Shown here one piece after another: positions 8,753-17,539 of a DNA stretch of 64,000 nucleotides (position 1 is its first letter; every line of letters begins with the position of its first letter). The notes under the pieces were generated by a model, which was given only the letters and a program-made list of their open reading frames with translations, was not told the DNA's origin and ran no database searches. The position numbers were made by a program, and so were the translations under genes. Source of the DNA: Carideicomes alvinocaridis (GTDB lineage: Bacteria > Pseudomonadota > Alphaproteobacteria > Rhodobacterales > Rhodobacteraceae); assembly GCA_005473895.2 (NCBI GenBank), contig SRJI02000003.1, positions 1 to 64,000 of the forward strand, read 5' to 3'.

Positions 8753-9619
8753 ATGCTTTACAAGACGGCGCAGGAGTGGCGGGACGCGGACCGTCGCAAG
8801 GTCGTGCTGTTCGGCATGTCGGGGCTGGGCAAGACCCACCTGTCCAACATGCTGCGCGCCGACGGCGACTGGTTCCACTACTCGATCGATTACCGCATCG
8901 GCACCCGCTACATGGGCGAATACATTTCCGACCTCTACAAGCGCGAGGCGATGAAGGTGCCGCTGCTGCGCGAGCTGCTGATGACGGATTCGATCTATAT
9001 CGGCTCCAACATCACCTTCAACAACCTGGCGCCGCTGGCCTCCTATCTCGGCAAGCCCGGCGATCCGGAGAAGGGCGGGCTGAGCTTCGACGAGTACATG
9101 ACCCGGCAACGCCAGCACGAGGAGGCCGAGACGCTGGCCCTGCTCGACACGCCGCATTTCATCGACCGGTCCGAGGGGCTGTACGGCTACCCGCATTTCG
9201 TCTGCGATTCCGGCGGTTCCATCTGCGAGCTGGTGGACCCCGCCAATCCCGACGACGCCATCCTGCGCGCGCTGGCGGATTCGGCGCTGATGGTCTGGCT
9301 CAAGGGTGACGAGGCCCATACCGAAGAGCTGGTGCGCCGGTTCAGCAAGGCGCCCAAGCCGATGTATTACCAGCCGGATTTCCTTGTCGCCAAGTGGCAG
9401 GACTACCTGCGCGACAAGGGCGTCGCCGAGGACCGCGTGGACCCGGACGATTTCGTGCGCTGGACCTATTCCCAGGCGCTGGCCCATCGTCAGCCGCGCT
9501 ATGCCGCGATGGCCGAATGGGGCGTCACGATTACCCCCGAGGACGTGGCACGGGTGAAGAGCCCCGAGGATTTCATCGACCTCATCGGCGAGGCGATCGA
9601 CCGGCAGAACCAGCGCTAG
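8753..9619 (+). CDS. P-loop ATPase/kinase-like protein of unknown function
   Basis: A 288-residue cytoplasmic protein. A Walker A motif, GMSGLGKTHLS, lies at about residues 22-32, straight after a beta strand (KVVLF), as in adenylate-kinase-like or shikimate-kinase-like P-loop folds. No further family motif is recognised. I choose the ATG at 8753 because GGGGA lies six bases before it; the ATG at 8747 abuts that site. I believe the gene is conserved in Rhodobacteraceae but cannot name its substrate. A decayed copy of codons around residues 214-237 lies 267 bases downstream. Confidence 0.8.
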   Translation: MLYKTAQEWRDADRRKVVLFGMSGLGKTHLSNMLRADGDWFHYSIDYRIGTRYMGEYISDLYKREAMKVPLLRELLMTDSIYIGSNITFNNLAPLASYLGKPGDPEKGGLSFDEYMTRQRQHEEAETLALLDTPHFIDRSEGLYGYPHFVCDSGGSICELVDPANPDDAILRALADSALMVWLKGDEAHTEELVRRFSKAPKPMYYQPDFLVAKWQDYLRDKGVAEDRVDPDDFVRWTYSQALAHRQPRYAAMAEWGVTITPEDVARVKSPEDFIDLIGEAIDRQNQR

Positions 9620-9660
9620 GCGCGCCTGGCGGCCGGGCGGATCCGTCGGCTCTCTGCTCC

Positions 9661-9731
9661 GGTGGAACCATTACCCGCGCGACAAGGGCGTTGCCGAAAA
9701 CCGCGTGGGTCCGGACGGCTTCCTGCGCTGA
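9661..9731 (+). pseudogene. Decayed partial copy of the upstream P-loop gene
   Basis: These 70 bases align without gaps to 9392-9463 in the gene just upstream, at roughly 80% identity. In the same frame the copy reads RWNHYPRDKGVAENRVGPDG, against KWQDYLRDKGVAEDRVDPDD in the gene, and then stops at TGA where the gene has TGG. No start codon or larger frame surrounds it. It looks like a remnant of a local tandem duplication of the gene's 3' part. Confidence 0.75.
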
Positions 9732-9904
9732 AGCTGGTCAGGGATGCTGGCCAGTCCCACCGGTACCGCGATCTCCCCGCAGCCCGTCAACCCTCCGTCA
9801 ACCGCGCACAGCGGTTGTGAAACCCTGCCGGCGGCCAGACGCTGGCATTCTTCCGGCATCCGTTCTATCTCCGTCCCGTCCGGAGCCACATCGCGGAGTC
9901 CGCA

Positions 9905-10861
9905 ATGCCCATCAAGCTGCCATCCGACCTGCCCGCCTATGACGTTCTCACCCGCGAGGGCGTCATGGTCATGTCGGAAGACCAGGCAGCGCACCAGGAT
10001 ATCCGGCCGCTTCGGATCGGGCTGCTGAACCTGATGCCCAAGAAGATCACCACCGAGACCCAGTTCGCCCGGCTCATCGGCGCCACGCCGCTGCAGATCG
10101 AGCTGAGCCTCATACGGATGAGCGAGCACCAGACGCGGAACACCGCGGCCGAGCACATGGAGAGCTTCTACCGCCCCTTCACCGAGGTGGAGGAGACCGG
10201 GGAGAAGTTCGACGGCCTGATCATCACCGGCGCCCCGATCGAGCACCTGGAATTCACCGACGTCACCTACTGGGACGAGCTGGTGCGGATCTTCGAATGG
10301 ACCCAGACCCACGTGCATTCCACCTTCGGCGTCTGCTGGGGCGGGATGGCGATGATCAACCATTTCCACGGGGTGAATAAGCACCTGCTGGAGGACAAGG
10401 CCTTCGGCTGTTTCCGGCACCGTAGCCTTGACCATGCCTCGCCCTACCTGCGGGGCTTTTCCGACGATTTCATCGTGCCGGTCAGCCGCTGGACGGAGCT
10501 TCGGCAGGAAGAGATCGACGCGGCGCCGGGCCTGACCACCCTCGTCGCCTCGGACGAGACCGGCCCCTGCCTGATCGAGGATCCGGGCCACCGGGCGATC
10601 TATGTCTTCAACCATTTCGAATATGACAGCGACACGCTCAAGCAGGAATACGACCGCGACACCGCCGAGGGGAAGGCGGTCGCCCTGCCCCGCAACTACT
10701 ATCCCGAGGACGACCCGGCGCAGACGCCCTCCAACCGCTGGCGCAGCCATGCCCACCTGCTTTACGGCAACTGGATCAGCGAGATCTACCTGACCACGCC
10801 CTATGACCTGTCGCTGATCGGCCTGTCCTCCACCGACCTGCGGAAGCGGCTGCTGCGGTGA
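9905..10861 (+). CDS. metA: Homoserine O-acetyl/succinyltransferase MetA
   Basis: A 318-residue MetA that acylates L-homoserine in the first committed step of methionine synthesis. The nucleophile is Cys144 in GVCWGG, and the rest of the catalytic set is His237/Glu239 in NHFEYD. Many alphaproteobacterial MetA enzymes use acetyl-CoA rather than succinyl-CoA; sequence alone does not decide here. The start follows CGGAG. I see no SAM-II-type riboswitch core in the 170 bases upstream. The stop codon overlaps the GTG of the next gene (GTGA), suggesting translational coupling. Confidence 0.95.
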   Translation: MPIKLPSDLPAYDVLTREGVMVMSEDQAAHQDIRPLRIGLLNLMPKKITTETQFARLIGATPLQIELSLIRMSEHQTRNTAAEHMESFYRPFTEVEETGEKFDGLIITGAPIEHLEFTDVTYWDELVRIFEWTQTHVHSTFGVCWGGMAMINHFHGVNKHLLEDKAFGCFRHRSLDHASPYLRGFSDDFIVPVSRWTELRQEEIDAAPGLTTLVASDETGPCLIEDPGHRAIYVFNHFEYDSDTLKQEYDRDTAEGKAVALPRNYYPEDDPAQTPSNRWRSHAHLLYGNWISEIYLTTPYDLSLIGLSSTDLRKRLLR

Positions 10862-11811
10862 TCGCCAAGGCCGTCCTCGTCGTCGCGGCGCTGCTGGTCG
10901 CCGGCACGCTCCTGACGCTCTGGAAGGCGGGGCGGAACGAGCGCGCGGCCGAGGAGAGCCACCCGCCCTCGGGCCGCATCCTCGAGGTGGAGGGCACGCG
11001 CGTTCACGCCTGGGTCGAAGGAACGGGGCCGGACCTCGTGCTGATCCACGGGTCGTCGGGCAACCTGCGGGACTTCACCTTCGACCTGGCGCGGCGTTTG
11101 ACCGACCGCTACCGGGTCATCGCCTTCGACCGGCCGGGGCTGGGCTATACCGAGCGGTTGTCCCCCGACGGGGCGAGCATCGGGGAACAGGCCGGACTTC
11201 TGGCGCAGGCGGCGGCGCAGCTCGGGGCGGAGCGGCCGATCGTGCTGGGCCATTCCTATGGTGGGGCGGTGGCGCTGGCCTGGGCGGTGCAGCATCCCGA
11301 ACGGATCGCCGCGCTGGTCACGCTGGCCGCGGCCTCCAACCCGTGGGAAACGGGGCTGGGCACCTATTACTCGGTCCTGTCGCATCCCGTGGCCGGCCGG
11401 GTCGCGATCCCGCTGATCACTGCCTGGGTGGACGAGACGCGCGTGACGCAGGCGCTGTCCGAGGTGTTCGAGCCGCAGCCCGCGCCCGAGGGCTATGCCG
11501 CGCATTTCGGCCCCGGCCTGACCCTGCGCCGCGGGTCGCTGCGGGCCAACGCGATGCAACGCGCCAGCCTGCTGGACGAGATCGAGGCGCTGCATCCCCG
11601 CTATGGCGAGATCGAGGTGCCGGTGGAGATCCTGCACGGCACCGCGGACACCACCGTCGACCTCGGCATCCATTCCGAGCGGCTGGCGCGGCAGATCCCC
11701 GAGGCCCGGCTCACCCGGCTCGAAGGTGTGGGCCACATGGTCCAGCATGCCGCCCCCGACGCCACGGTGGAGGCCATAGACCGCGCCGCGCGGCGGGCCG
11801 GATTGCGCTAG
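10858..11811 (+). CDS. Membrane-anchored alpha/beta hydrolase
   Basis: A 317-residue protein. An N-terminal hydrophobic helix ([18 protein letters not shown]) should anchor it in the inner membrane. The alpha/beta hydrolase fold follows: oxyanion region LIHGSSGN, nucleophile Ser133 in GHSYGG, acid in HGTADTTV and catalytic His in GVGHMVQH. The substrate is unknown. It starts at GTG overlapping the metA stop, so it is probably translated from the metA message, although no link to methionine chemistry is obvious. Confidence 0.88.
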   Translation: MIAKAVLVVAALLVAGTLLTLWKAGRNERAAEESHPPSGRILEVEGTRVHAWVEGTGPDLVLIHGSSGNLRDFTFDLARRLTDRYRVIAFDRPGLGYTERLSPDGASIGEQAGLLAQAAAQLGAERPIVLGHSYGGAVALAWAVQHPERIAALVTLAAASNPWETGLGTYYSVLSHPVAGRVAIPLITAWVDETRVTQALSEVFEPQPAPEGYAAHFGPGLTLRRGSLRANAMQRASLLDEIEALHPRYGEIEVPVEILHGTADTTVDLGIHSERLARQIPEARLTRLEGVGHMVQHAAPDATVEAIDRAARRAGLR

Positions 11812-11856
11812 CCGGGCGCGGGGGCCATATTGCAGGCAGGACCAGCGGAGAAGCGC

Positions 11857-11898
11857 ATGTGCACCCAATTCGTCGGCGCGATCGCCCGCCATGGCTAA
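11857..11898 (+). CDS. Possible 13-codon upstream ORF overlapping the tetR-family start
   Basis: ATG at 11857 follows GCGGAGAAGC and reads MCTQFVGAIARHG before a TAA at 11896-11898, which lies just inside the following regulator gene starting at 11891. The short frame ends across the downstream start codon, a geometry that can couple or limit translation of the regulator. There is no evidence beyond geometry and the ribosome site. Confidence 0.3.
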   Translation: MCTQFVGAIARHG

Positions 11899-12508
11899 GC
11901 GCGGCTACCATCACGGCAACCTGCGGCAGGCCCTCGTCGAGGCGGCGCTGGCGCTGATCGAGGCCAAGGGCCCCACCGGCTTTACCCTGTCCGAGGCGGC
12001 CAAGCAGGCGGGCGTCACGCCGGCCGCGGTCTACCGGCATTTCGAGGGGCGCGAGGACCTGATCGCCGAGGCCGCGCGCCAGGGCTACGAGATTTTCGCC
12101 GACGTGATGCAATTCGCCTACGAGAAGGGGCAGCCCTCGGCGCTGGCCGCCTTCGAGGCGACGGGCCGGGCCTACCTCGCCTTCGCGCGGAAATATCCCG
12201 GCCATTACATCGCGATGTTCGAAAGCGGCATCTCGGTCAACCGCAACCCCGACCTGGCGCGGGAATCCGGCCGCGCCTGGCGGGTGCTGGAACGCGCCGC
12301 CTCCGACCTGTCACAGCATATCCCGCCCGAGCGGCGGCCGCCCGCCTCCATGTTCTCCGCCCATATCTGGGCGATGAGCCACGGGGTGGTCGAGCTGTTC
12401 GCGCGCAACTCGCCCGGCACCCAGTCGCCCTTTCCGCCCGAGGACCTGCTGGAAACCGGGATCGGCGTCTACCTGCGGGGGCTGGGCCTGATCGGCCCCG
12501 ACGACTGA
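11891..12508 (+). CDS. TetR/AcrR family transcriptional regulator
   Basis: A 205-residue regulator. The N-terminal DNA-binding domain is classic (HHGNLRQALVEAALALIEAK, then FTLSEAAKQAGVTPAAVYRH, about residues 8-53). The C-terminal ligand/dimer domain resembles the TetR_C WHG type. No cognate target can be assigned: the neighbours are an alpha/beta hydrolase upstream and a beta-barrel protein downstream on the same strand. A 13-codon ORF overlaps its start, and a good hairpin terminator follows. Confidence 0.9.
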   Translation: MAKRGYHHGNLRQALVEAALALIEAKGPTGFTLSEAAKQAGVTPAAVYRHFEGREDLIAEAARQGYEIFADVMQFAYEKGQPSALAAFEATGRAYLAFARKYPGHYIAMFESGISVNRNPDLARESGRAWRVLERAASDLSQHIPPERRPPASMFSAHIWAMSHGVVELFARNSPGTQSPFPPEDLLETGIGVYLRGLGLIGPDD

Positions 12509-12512
12509 CGCG

Positions 12513-12540
12513 CCCGCCTGCCTGCCAAACAGGCGGGTTT
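12513..12540 (+). terminator. Rho-independent terminator after the tetR-family gene
   Basis: CCCGCCTG and CAGGCGGG form a perfect 8-bp stem with a nine-base loop, followed by TTT. It begins five bases after the stop codon. Confidence 0.7.
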
Positions 12541-12732
12541 CGATGTCCCGGCGGCCACGCCCCGGGCTTTTCGCGCGGCTCCGGCCTGAAGGCGCTTGTC
12601 AAACGGGGGCGGCGGGCGCATTGATCCGCTCGGCCCTTGGGGCCGCCATCCAGCAAGTTCCGGCGCCCGGTCATCACGGGACGCTCCGGACAGCCCGATC
12701 TCCTGAAATCGCACCTGTCTCGGAGCAGACCC

Positions 12733-13368
12733 ATGATCTATCGCCCCCTCGGCCTGATGGCCGGTCTCGTCCTCCTGCCCGCCTCTGCCGCCCTGGCCGA
12801 AGAGGTGAGTTTCGCCGCCACGATCGCCGCCAACGCGGCCTACGACACCGATGGCGGACTGTCCTATAGCGGCGCCTCGATCGAAGGGTCGGGCGAGATG
12901 TCCTATTACGGGTTCCACACCGGTCTCTGGTTCGAAACCCTGCCCGACGATCCCGCCGACAACGCAGAGATCGAGCTGTCCTTCGGCTATACCGGCGCGC
13001 TGCCCGGCGAGGCGGAATGGGACGTGACCTATACCCGCTACTACCTCGACGAGTCCGGCTACCAGGGCCACGACATCGCCCTCGGTCTCGGCGCGCCGAT
13101 CACCGGGCGGCTGTCGGGCGCGGTCGCGGCGATCTACGAACCCGAGGGCGAGACGGTCGATTTCGAGGCGGCGCTGGAATTCGCGGCCACGGACAAGTGG
13201 ACCTTCAGCGCGCTCGCCGGCAAGTCCGAGGCCGACGACAACCTCTATACCGAGCTGGGCGCGGGCTATGCGCTGACCGATCAGGTCACGGTCGGCGCGC
13301 TTTACGAGGATGCCGACGATACCGACGGCACGCTCACCTTCTCGGTCAGCTACGCCTTCGGCGGCTGA
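12733..13368 (+). CDS. Small outer-membrane beta-barrel protein
   Basis: A 211-residue precursor with a signal peptide (LMAGLVLLPASAALAEE, cleavage near residue 23). The mature part alternates short amphipathic strands rich in Tyr, Gly, Asp and Glu (FSALAGKSEADDNLYTELGA) and ends in the aromatic motif SYAFGG. It probably forms an eight-stranded barrel. It is highly acidic. The family is not recognised. The start follows CGGAG. Confidence 0.7.
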   Translation: MIYRPLGLMAGLVLLPASAALAEEVSFAATIAANAAYDTDGGLSYSGASIEGSGEMSYYGFHTGLWFETLPDDPADNAEIELSFGYTGALPGEAEWDVTYTRYYLDESGYQGHDIALGLGAPITGRLSGAVAAIYEPEGETVDFEAALEFAATDKWTFSALAGKSEADDNLYTELGAGYALTDQVTVGALYEDADDTDGTLTFSVSYAFGG

Positions 13369-13383
13369 TCCACGCCTCTGCGC

Positions 13384-13414
13384 GGGGCCGGCTGCCTGCG
13401 TCGCAGCCGGCCCC
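13384..13414. terminator. Bidirectional hairpin terminator
   Basis: GGGGCCGGCTGC (13384-13395) pairs perfectly with GCAGCCGGCCCC (13403-13414) around a seven-base loop, between the convergent barrel-protein and GST genes. There is no strong T-run on either side. Confidence 0.6.
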
Positions 13415-13419
13415 CTCCC

Positions 13420-14295
13420 TCACTCCTGCCCCTCGCCGATCTTGTCCTGGGTCCGGGTGTCGAAATCCGCCGCGTCGTGCCGCTCGCGCAGCTGGCCGGC
13501 CGGGTCGCCATTGGCCTTGTTGACCATCCGTCCCCGCTGCACCGCGCGGCGACCGTCGATCTTTTCCGCCCAGGCCATCAGGTGGGTGTAGGAGGTCACG
13601 TCGAGGAACTCCGCCGCCTCGTAAAGCCGCCCCAGCACGAGCTGCCCGTACCAGGCCCAGATCGCCATGTCGGCGATGGAATAGTCCCCCGCCATCCAGT
13701 CATGATCCGCGAGGTGCCGGTCCAGCACGTCGAGCTGGCGCTTGGCCTCCATGGTGAAGCGGTCGATCGGGTACTGCCATTTCTCCGGCGCATAGGCGTA
13801 GAAATGCCCGAAGCCGCCGCCGAGATAGGGCGCGCTGCCCATCTGCCAGAAGAGCCAGGACAGCGCCTCGGTCCGCATCGCCGGGTCGGTGGGGAGGAAG
13901 GCGCCGAACTTCTCCGCGAGGTAAAGCAGGATCGAGCCCGATTCGAAGACCCGCTGCGGCGGCTCGCTGCTCATGTCCAGCAGGGCGGGGATCTTGGAAT
14001 TGGGGTTGATCGCCACGAAGCCGGAACCGAACTGGTCGCCCTCGCCGATATTGATCAGCCAGGCATCGTATTCCGCGCCCGCATGGCCCGCAGCCAGCAG
14101 CTCTTCCAGCATGACGGTGACCTTCACGCCGTTGGGCGTGGCCAGCGAGTAAAGCTGCAGCGGGTGCTTGCCCACCGGCAGGTCCTTGTCGTGGGTCGGC
14201 CCGGCGATGGGCCGGTTGATGGAGGCGAACCGCCCGCCGGCCTTGTCCTTCTCCCAGGTCCAGACCTTGGGCGGGGTGTAGCTGTCGCTGCTCAT
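13420..14295 (-). CDS. yghU: YghU-type glutathione S-transferase / disulfide-bond oxidoreductase
   Basis: A 291-residue protein of the Nu-class GST group. The YghU-specific N-terminal extension (YTPPKVWTW, then FASINRPIAGPTHDKDLPVG) precedes the thioredoxin-fold GST domain; LATPNGVKVTVMLEEL holds the region that binds glutathione, and the helical C-terminal domain follows. Known homologues have disulfide reductase activity with glutathione. The start at 14295 follows AAGGA with good spacing. Confidence 0.92.
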   Translation of the reverse strand: MSSDSYTPPKVWTWEKDKAGGRFASINRPIAGPTHDKDLPVGKHPLQLYSLATPNGVKVTVMLEELLAAGHAGAEYDAWLINIGEGDQFGSGFVAINPNSKIPALLDMSSEPPQRVFESGSILLYLAEKFGAFLPTDPAMRTEALSWLFWQMGSAPYLGGGFGHFYAYAPEKWQYPIDRFTMEAKRQLDVLDRHLADHDWMAGDYSIADMAIWAWYGQLVLGRLYEAAEFLDVTSYTHLMAWAEKIDGRRAVQRGRMVNKANGDPAGQLRERHDAADFDTRTQDKIGEGQE

Positions 14296-14435
14296 GGTAA
14301 ATCCTTGCTGGTTGTCTCGGCTGTATCGCTCGGGGCGGAGACTAGCGGAACGCGCGGCGAGGCCAAGGGGCGGCGTCCCCCCCGGATCGGTCGCGCAGTG
14401 GCCGGCGCCGGCCGGAAAGCCCCTCCGAAACGCAG

Positions 14436-14462
14436 AAAGGGCCGCCCGTGGGCAGCCCTTTC
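14436..14462 (-). terminator. Terminator of the rplM-rpsI operon
   Basis: Read on the minus strand, AAAGGGC-T-GCCC pairs with GGGC-G-GCCCTTT, an almost perfect 12-bp stem with a tight loop, located 23 bases after the rpsI stop. Confidence 0.7.
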
Positions 14463-14484
14463 CGTAAGACATATGCGGCGCGGA

Positions 14485-14976
14485 TCAGCGCTTGGAGAAC
14501 TGGAAGCTCCGGCGGGCCTTGCGGCGGCCGTATTTCTTCCGTTCCACCACGCGGCTGTCACGGGTCAGGAAGCCCGCGGCCTTGAGCGGCGAGCGCAGCG
14601 ACGGGTCGAACAGCTGCAGCGCGCGGGAAATGCCGTGCTTGACCGCACCGGCCTGGCCCGAGAGGCCGCCGCCCTTGACGGTCGCCATGACGTCGAACTG
14701 GTCCTCGACACCGGCCACGGTGAAGGGCTGGCGCAGGATCATCTGCAGCACCGGGCGGGCGAAGTAGGTGTTCATTTCCTTGCCGTTCACGGTGACCTTG
14801 CCGGAGCCCGGCTTGATCCAGACGCGCGCGGTGGCGTCCTTGCGGCGGCCGGTCGCGTAGGAGCGGCCGAACTCGTCGCGAACGGGTTCGCGGGAAATGG
14901 TTTCTTCCTGGGCCGTTTCGGCGACAGCGCCGGCCACGGCATCCAGCCCATCGAGGGATTTGATCTCTTCAGCCAT
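14485..14976 (-). CDS. rpsI: 30S ribosomal protein S9
   Basis: A 163-residue S9. The C-terminal core is standard, from [20 protein letters not shown] to the terminal [17 protein letters not shown] tail that reaches the ribosomal P site. An acidic N-terminal extension of about 35 residues is typical of Alphaproteobacteria. Its ATG shares one base with the rplM stop (TAATG), so the two are translationally coupled. Confidence 0.98.
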   Translation of the reverse strand: MAEEIKSLDGLDAVAGAVAETAQEETISREPVRDEFGRSYATGRRKDATARVWIKPGSGKVTVNGKEMNTYFARPVLQMILRQPFTVAGVEDQFDVMATVKGGGLSGQAGAVKHGISRALQLFDPSLRSPLKAAGFLTRDSRVVERKKYGRRKARRSFQFSKR

Positions 14977-15443
14977 TATTTCGCCGTCCGGGTGTTCTTG
15001 GAGTTCAGGGATTTGACGTCCAGCACTTCGGGCTGCTGCGCCTCGTGCGGATGCTCGGACCCGGCATAGACGCGCAGGCTGGTCATCTGGCGGCGCGACA
15101 GGCGGTTGCCCGGCAGCATCCGCTTGACCGCGGCCATGACCACGCGCTCGGGGTGCTCGCCCTCGAGGATCTGGTCGGCGGTGCGGTGCTTGATCCCGCC
15201 CGGGTGGCCGGTGTGCCAGTAGTATTTCTTGTCGGTGCGTTTCTTGCCGGTCAGCTGCACCTTGTCCGCATTGATGATGATGACATTGTCACCCATGTCC
15301 ATGTGCGGAGTGAAGCTGGCCTTGTGCTTGCCGCGCAGGCGCATTGCGACGATCGAGGCAAGACGGCCCAGAACCACGCCTTCGGCGTCGATCAGGATCC
15401 ATTTCTTGTCGATGTCTGCAGGCGTCGCAGAGAAGGTTTTCAT
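14976..15443 (-). CDS. rplM: 50S ribosomal protein L13
   Basis: A 155-residue L13, an early-assembly large-subunit protein. Family signatures include [36 protein letters not shown] and [16 protein letters not shown]. It is the first gene of the usual rplM-rpsI operon. A sigma-70-like promoter lies about 70 bases upstream. Confidence 0.98.
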   Translation of the reverse strand: MKTFSATPADIDKKWILIDAEGVVLGRLASIVAMRLRGKHKASFTPHMDMGDNVIIINADKVQLTGKKRTDKKYYWHTGHPGGIKHRTADQILEGEHPERVVMAAVKRMLPGNRLSRRQMTSLRVYAGSEHPHEAQQPEVLDVKSLNSKNTRTAK

Positions 15444-15510
15444 CGATCTGTTCCCGGTATCTTGAGTGACGGCAGCGCCCGGGCAGGCCCCGCCGGAATT
15501 CGATTGCGGG

Positions 15511-15538
15511 GTTATACAGGGGCGCGAGGCACAGTCAA
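15511..15538 (-). promoter_or_regulatory. Sigma-70 promoter of rplM-rpsI
   Basis: On the minus strand TTGACT and TATAAC are separated by 16 bases, close to consensus. The site lies about 70 bases before the rplM start with no other gene between. Confidence 0.7.
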
Positions 15539-15641
15539 GCGAAGGGTTTCTGGATTTTTCCAGCGATTTCCGTGGCTTGTGAAATAGGTATCATTATACC
15601 CCAGCGTTTTGATGCCCGTGGCGAGGGCGGAGGGGGGCGCT

Positions 15642-15697
15642 GCCCCCCGCCTTCGGCTCCCCCCGCCATATTTATGGACCGAAGAAGCCGGGGGTGG
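15642..15697 (+). repeat. Rhodobacteraceae-type intergenic element, copy 1
   Basis: A GGGGGGC-GCT-GCCCCCC hairpin is followed by CCGCCTTCGGCTCC, then ATATTTATGG and GAAGAAG. The same order (proline-like CCG block, A/T-rich core, AAGAAG) recurs at 37759-37794 and, more diverged, at 53348-53383 on the other strand. Such elements are common between genes in this family; function unknown. Confidence 0.55.
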
Positions 15698-15701
15698 CGC
15701 C

Positions 15702-16130
15702 CTAGCCGGCCGGGGCGGGCGGGATGGAGTAGGTCATGGAGGCGCGGGCGACCGGGTCGGCGACGCCCTCGGAAAAGAGCAGCACGTCGCCCACGGCGAG
15801 CACGCGGCCGAGCTTGAGGATGCGGCATTTGGCGACGATGTCGGTGTCGGCGGCGGGCTTGCGCATGAAGTCGAGCGAGCAGTTCGTGGTCACCGCCAGC
15901 GCCCGCGGCCCGATCATGGCGAGGATGCCGAGATAGATCGACACGTCGGCCAGCGCGAACATCGAGGGCCCAGAGACGGTGCCGCCGGGGCGCAGGTGCC
16001 GCTCGGCCACCTTGAGGCGCACGTCGATCTCGTGATCCGCCACCCGGTCGATGCCGAAATCCGCCGCCACCTGGGGAAATTCCCGCTCAAGAAAGCCTTC
16101 CAGTGCCTCGCGGTCCATTGCCAGCGCCAT
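15702..16130 (-). CDS. PaaI family hotdog thioesterase
   Basis: A 142-residue single hotdog domain with GTVSGPSMFALADVSIYLGI, the active-site helix region of PaaI-type acyl-CoA thioesterases. It probably hydrolyses a short or aromatic acyl-CoA. The start at 16130 follows AGGAGG. It diverges from an enoyl-CoA hydratase 58 bases away, so both may act in the same acyl-CoA pathway. Confidence 0.88.
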   Translation of the reverse strand: MALAMDREALEGFLEREFPQVAADFGIDRVADHEIDVRLKVAERHLRPGGTVSGPSMFALADVSIYLGILAMIGPRALAVTTNCSLDFMRKPAADTDIVAKCRILKLGRVLAVGDVLLFSEGVADPVARASMTYSIPPAPAG

Positions 16131-16188
16131 GCGTTTCCTCCTCTCTGTCCCTGCGCTAGACTGGGCGGAAAGCGACGGGGAGGACAAG

Positions 16189-16971
16189 ATGGCACTTCTG
16201 GAACGTCACGACACCGGGGGAATCGCGCATCTGCGGATGGCGGCGCCCGAGCGGCTCAACGCGCTCTCCGACGGGATGCTGGCGGCGCTGCAGGCCGAAT
16301 GCGACGCGCTGGCCGAGGATCGCGAGACCCGGGTGGTGATCCTGTCGGGCGCCGGCAAGGCCTTTTGCGCGGGTCACGACCTGCGCGAGATGACGGAGGG
16401 ACGCCAGGCGGAGGATGGCGGCCGGGCCTATTACGCCGACCTTTTCGCGCGCTGCTCGCGGCTGATGCAGTCGCTCCGCGCCCTGCCCCAGCCGGTCATC
16501 GCCCAAGTCCACGGCATCGCCACCGCCGCCGGCTGCCAGCTGGTCGCCACCTGCGACATGGCCGTGGCGGCGGAGGGCACGCGATTCGGGGTGAACGGGG
16601 TGAATATCGGGCTGTTCTGTTCGACGCCCATGGTGGCGCTCAGCCGGAACGTGGCGCCCAAGCAGGCCTTCGAGATGCTGACCACCGGTGAATTCGTGGA
16701 GGCCGGCCGGGCGCGCGAGATCGGGCTGGTGAACCGTGTCGTGCCGGAAGAGGCGCTGGAGGCCGAGACGCGGGCCCTGGCGGAGCTGGTGGCGTCGAAG
16801 CTGGGCGCGGCGGTGAAGATCGGCAAGCGCGCCTTCTACGATCAGGCCGGGCTGCCGCTGGAGGAGGCCTATCGCCTGACCGGCGAGGTGATGGTGGAGA
16901 ACATGCTGTGGCGCGACACGGAGGAAGGGATCGCGGCCTTCCTCGAGAAGCGGAAGCCGGACTGGGCGTGA
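16189..16971 (+). CDS. Enoyl-CoA hydratase/isomerase family protein
   Basis: A 260-residue crotonase-fold protein. CoA-binding and oxyanion-hole segments are visible (AFCAGHDLREM and the region around GIATAAGCQLVATCD). At the usual hydratase glutamate positions the sequence reads GVNIGLFCSTP, so the catalytic acids of true hydratases are partly replaced, as in the ECHDC3-like branch. The exact reaction is uncertain. GGGGAGG precedes the start at 16189. Confidence 0.85.
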   Translation: MALLERHDTGGIAHLRMAAPERLNALSDGMLAALQAECDALAEDRETRVVILSGAGKAFCAGHDLREMTEGRQAEDGGRAYYADLFARCSRLMQSLRALPQPVIAQVHGIATAAGCQLVATCDMAVAAEGTRFGVNGVNIGLFCSTPMVALSRNVAPKQAFEMLTTGEFVEAGRAREIGLVNRVVPEEALEAETRALAELVASKLGAAVKIGKRAFYDQAGLPLEEAYRLTGEVMVENMLWRDTEEGIAAFLEKRKPDWA

Positions 16972-16975
16972 CGGC

Positions 16976-17539
16976 CTAGCGCGGCAGGTCGCGGGCCTCG
17001 TCCACGTCGGCGAGGCGGTCGACCAGCGCGACCGGCTCACGCAGCGTGGCACGGGTGTCTTCCAGCGCATGGGGGGTCGACCAGCGCACATTGTCGAACA
17101 ACCCCGCGGGCGGGGTGCCACGCAGCCCGATCAGCCAGTAGCCGCCATCCTCCGCCGGACCGAGCACCGCGCGGTGGGCTTTCAGGGCGGCGAAGGCGCG
17201 GGCGACATGGGCGGGGCCCATGCCTGGGATGTCGCTGCCCACGATGCAGACCGGCCCCGGCCCGAGGCGGCGGAAGACCCGCGCCATGCGCGCGCCGAGG
17301 TCGCCGCGCCCCTGCCCCAGCCGGGGCAGGTCCCGGGGCCAGGCGCGCGAGGCGAGGGCCGCTTCGGGCGCCACGGCCAGCCAGAGGTCCCACCGCGGAT
17401 CCCGCAGCGCCCGCAGGCTGCGCGCCACCTGGTGGCGGAACCACCATGTCGCCTCGACCCGCCCTATCCCGGCGGCGAGGCGCGTCTTGACCCGGCCGGG
17501 CCGCGGCTCCTTCAGCATCAGGACAAGGCGGGGCCTCAT
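16976..17539 (-). CDS. DUF2064 / TIGR04282-type glycosyltransferase
   Basis: A 187-residue nucleotide-sugar-transferase-like protein. [19 protein letters not shown] at the N-terminus and [10 protein letters not shown] followed by [14 protein letters not shown] are the family signatures (GT-A-like fold related to CofC/MobA). Some relatives sit in arsenosugar biosynthesis clusters, but no arsenic genes are adjacent. Its ATG overlaps the dapE stop by four bases (ATGA), so it is translated with dapE. Confidence 0.85.
   Translation of the reverse strand: MRPRLVLMLKEPRPGRVKTRLAAGIGRVEATWWFRHQVARSLRALRDPRWDLWLAVAPEAALASRAWPRDLPRLGQGRGDLGARMARVFRRLGPGPVCIVGSDIPGMGPAHVARAFAALKAHRAVLGPAEDGGYWLIGLRGTPPAGLFDNVRWSTPHALEDTRATLREPVALVDRLADVDEARDLPR

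Noticed and set aside
9732-9904. Possible SAM-sensing riboswitch upstream of metA
   Set aside because: The SAM-II core and pseudoknot sequence could not be found; only GC-rich sequence and the gene remnant are present.
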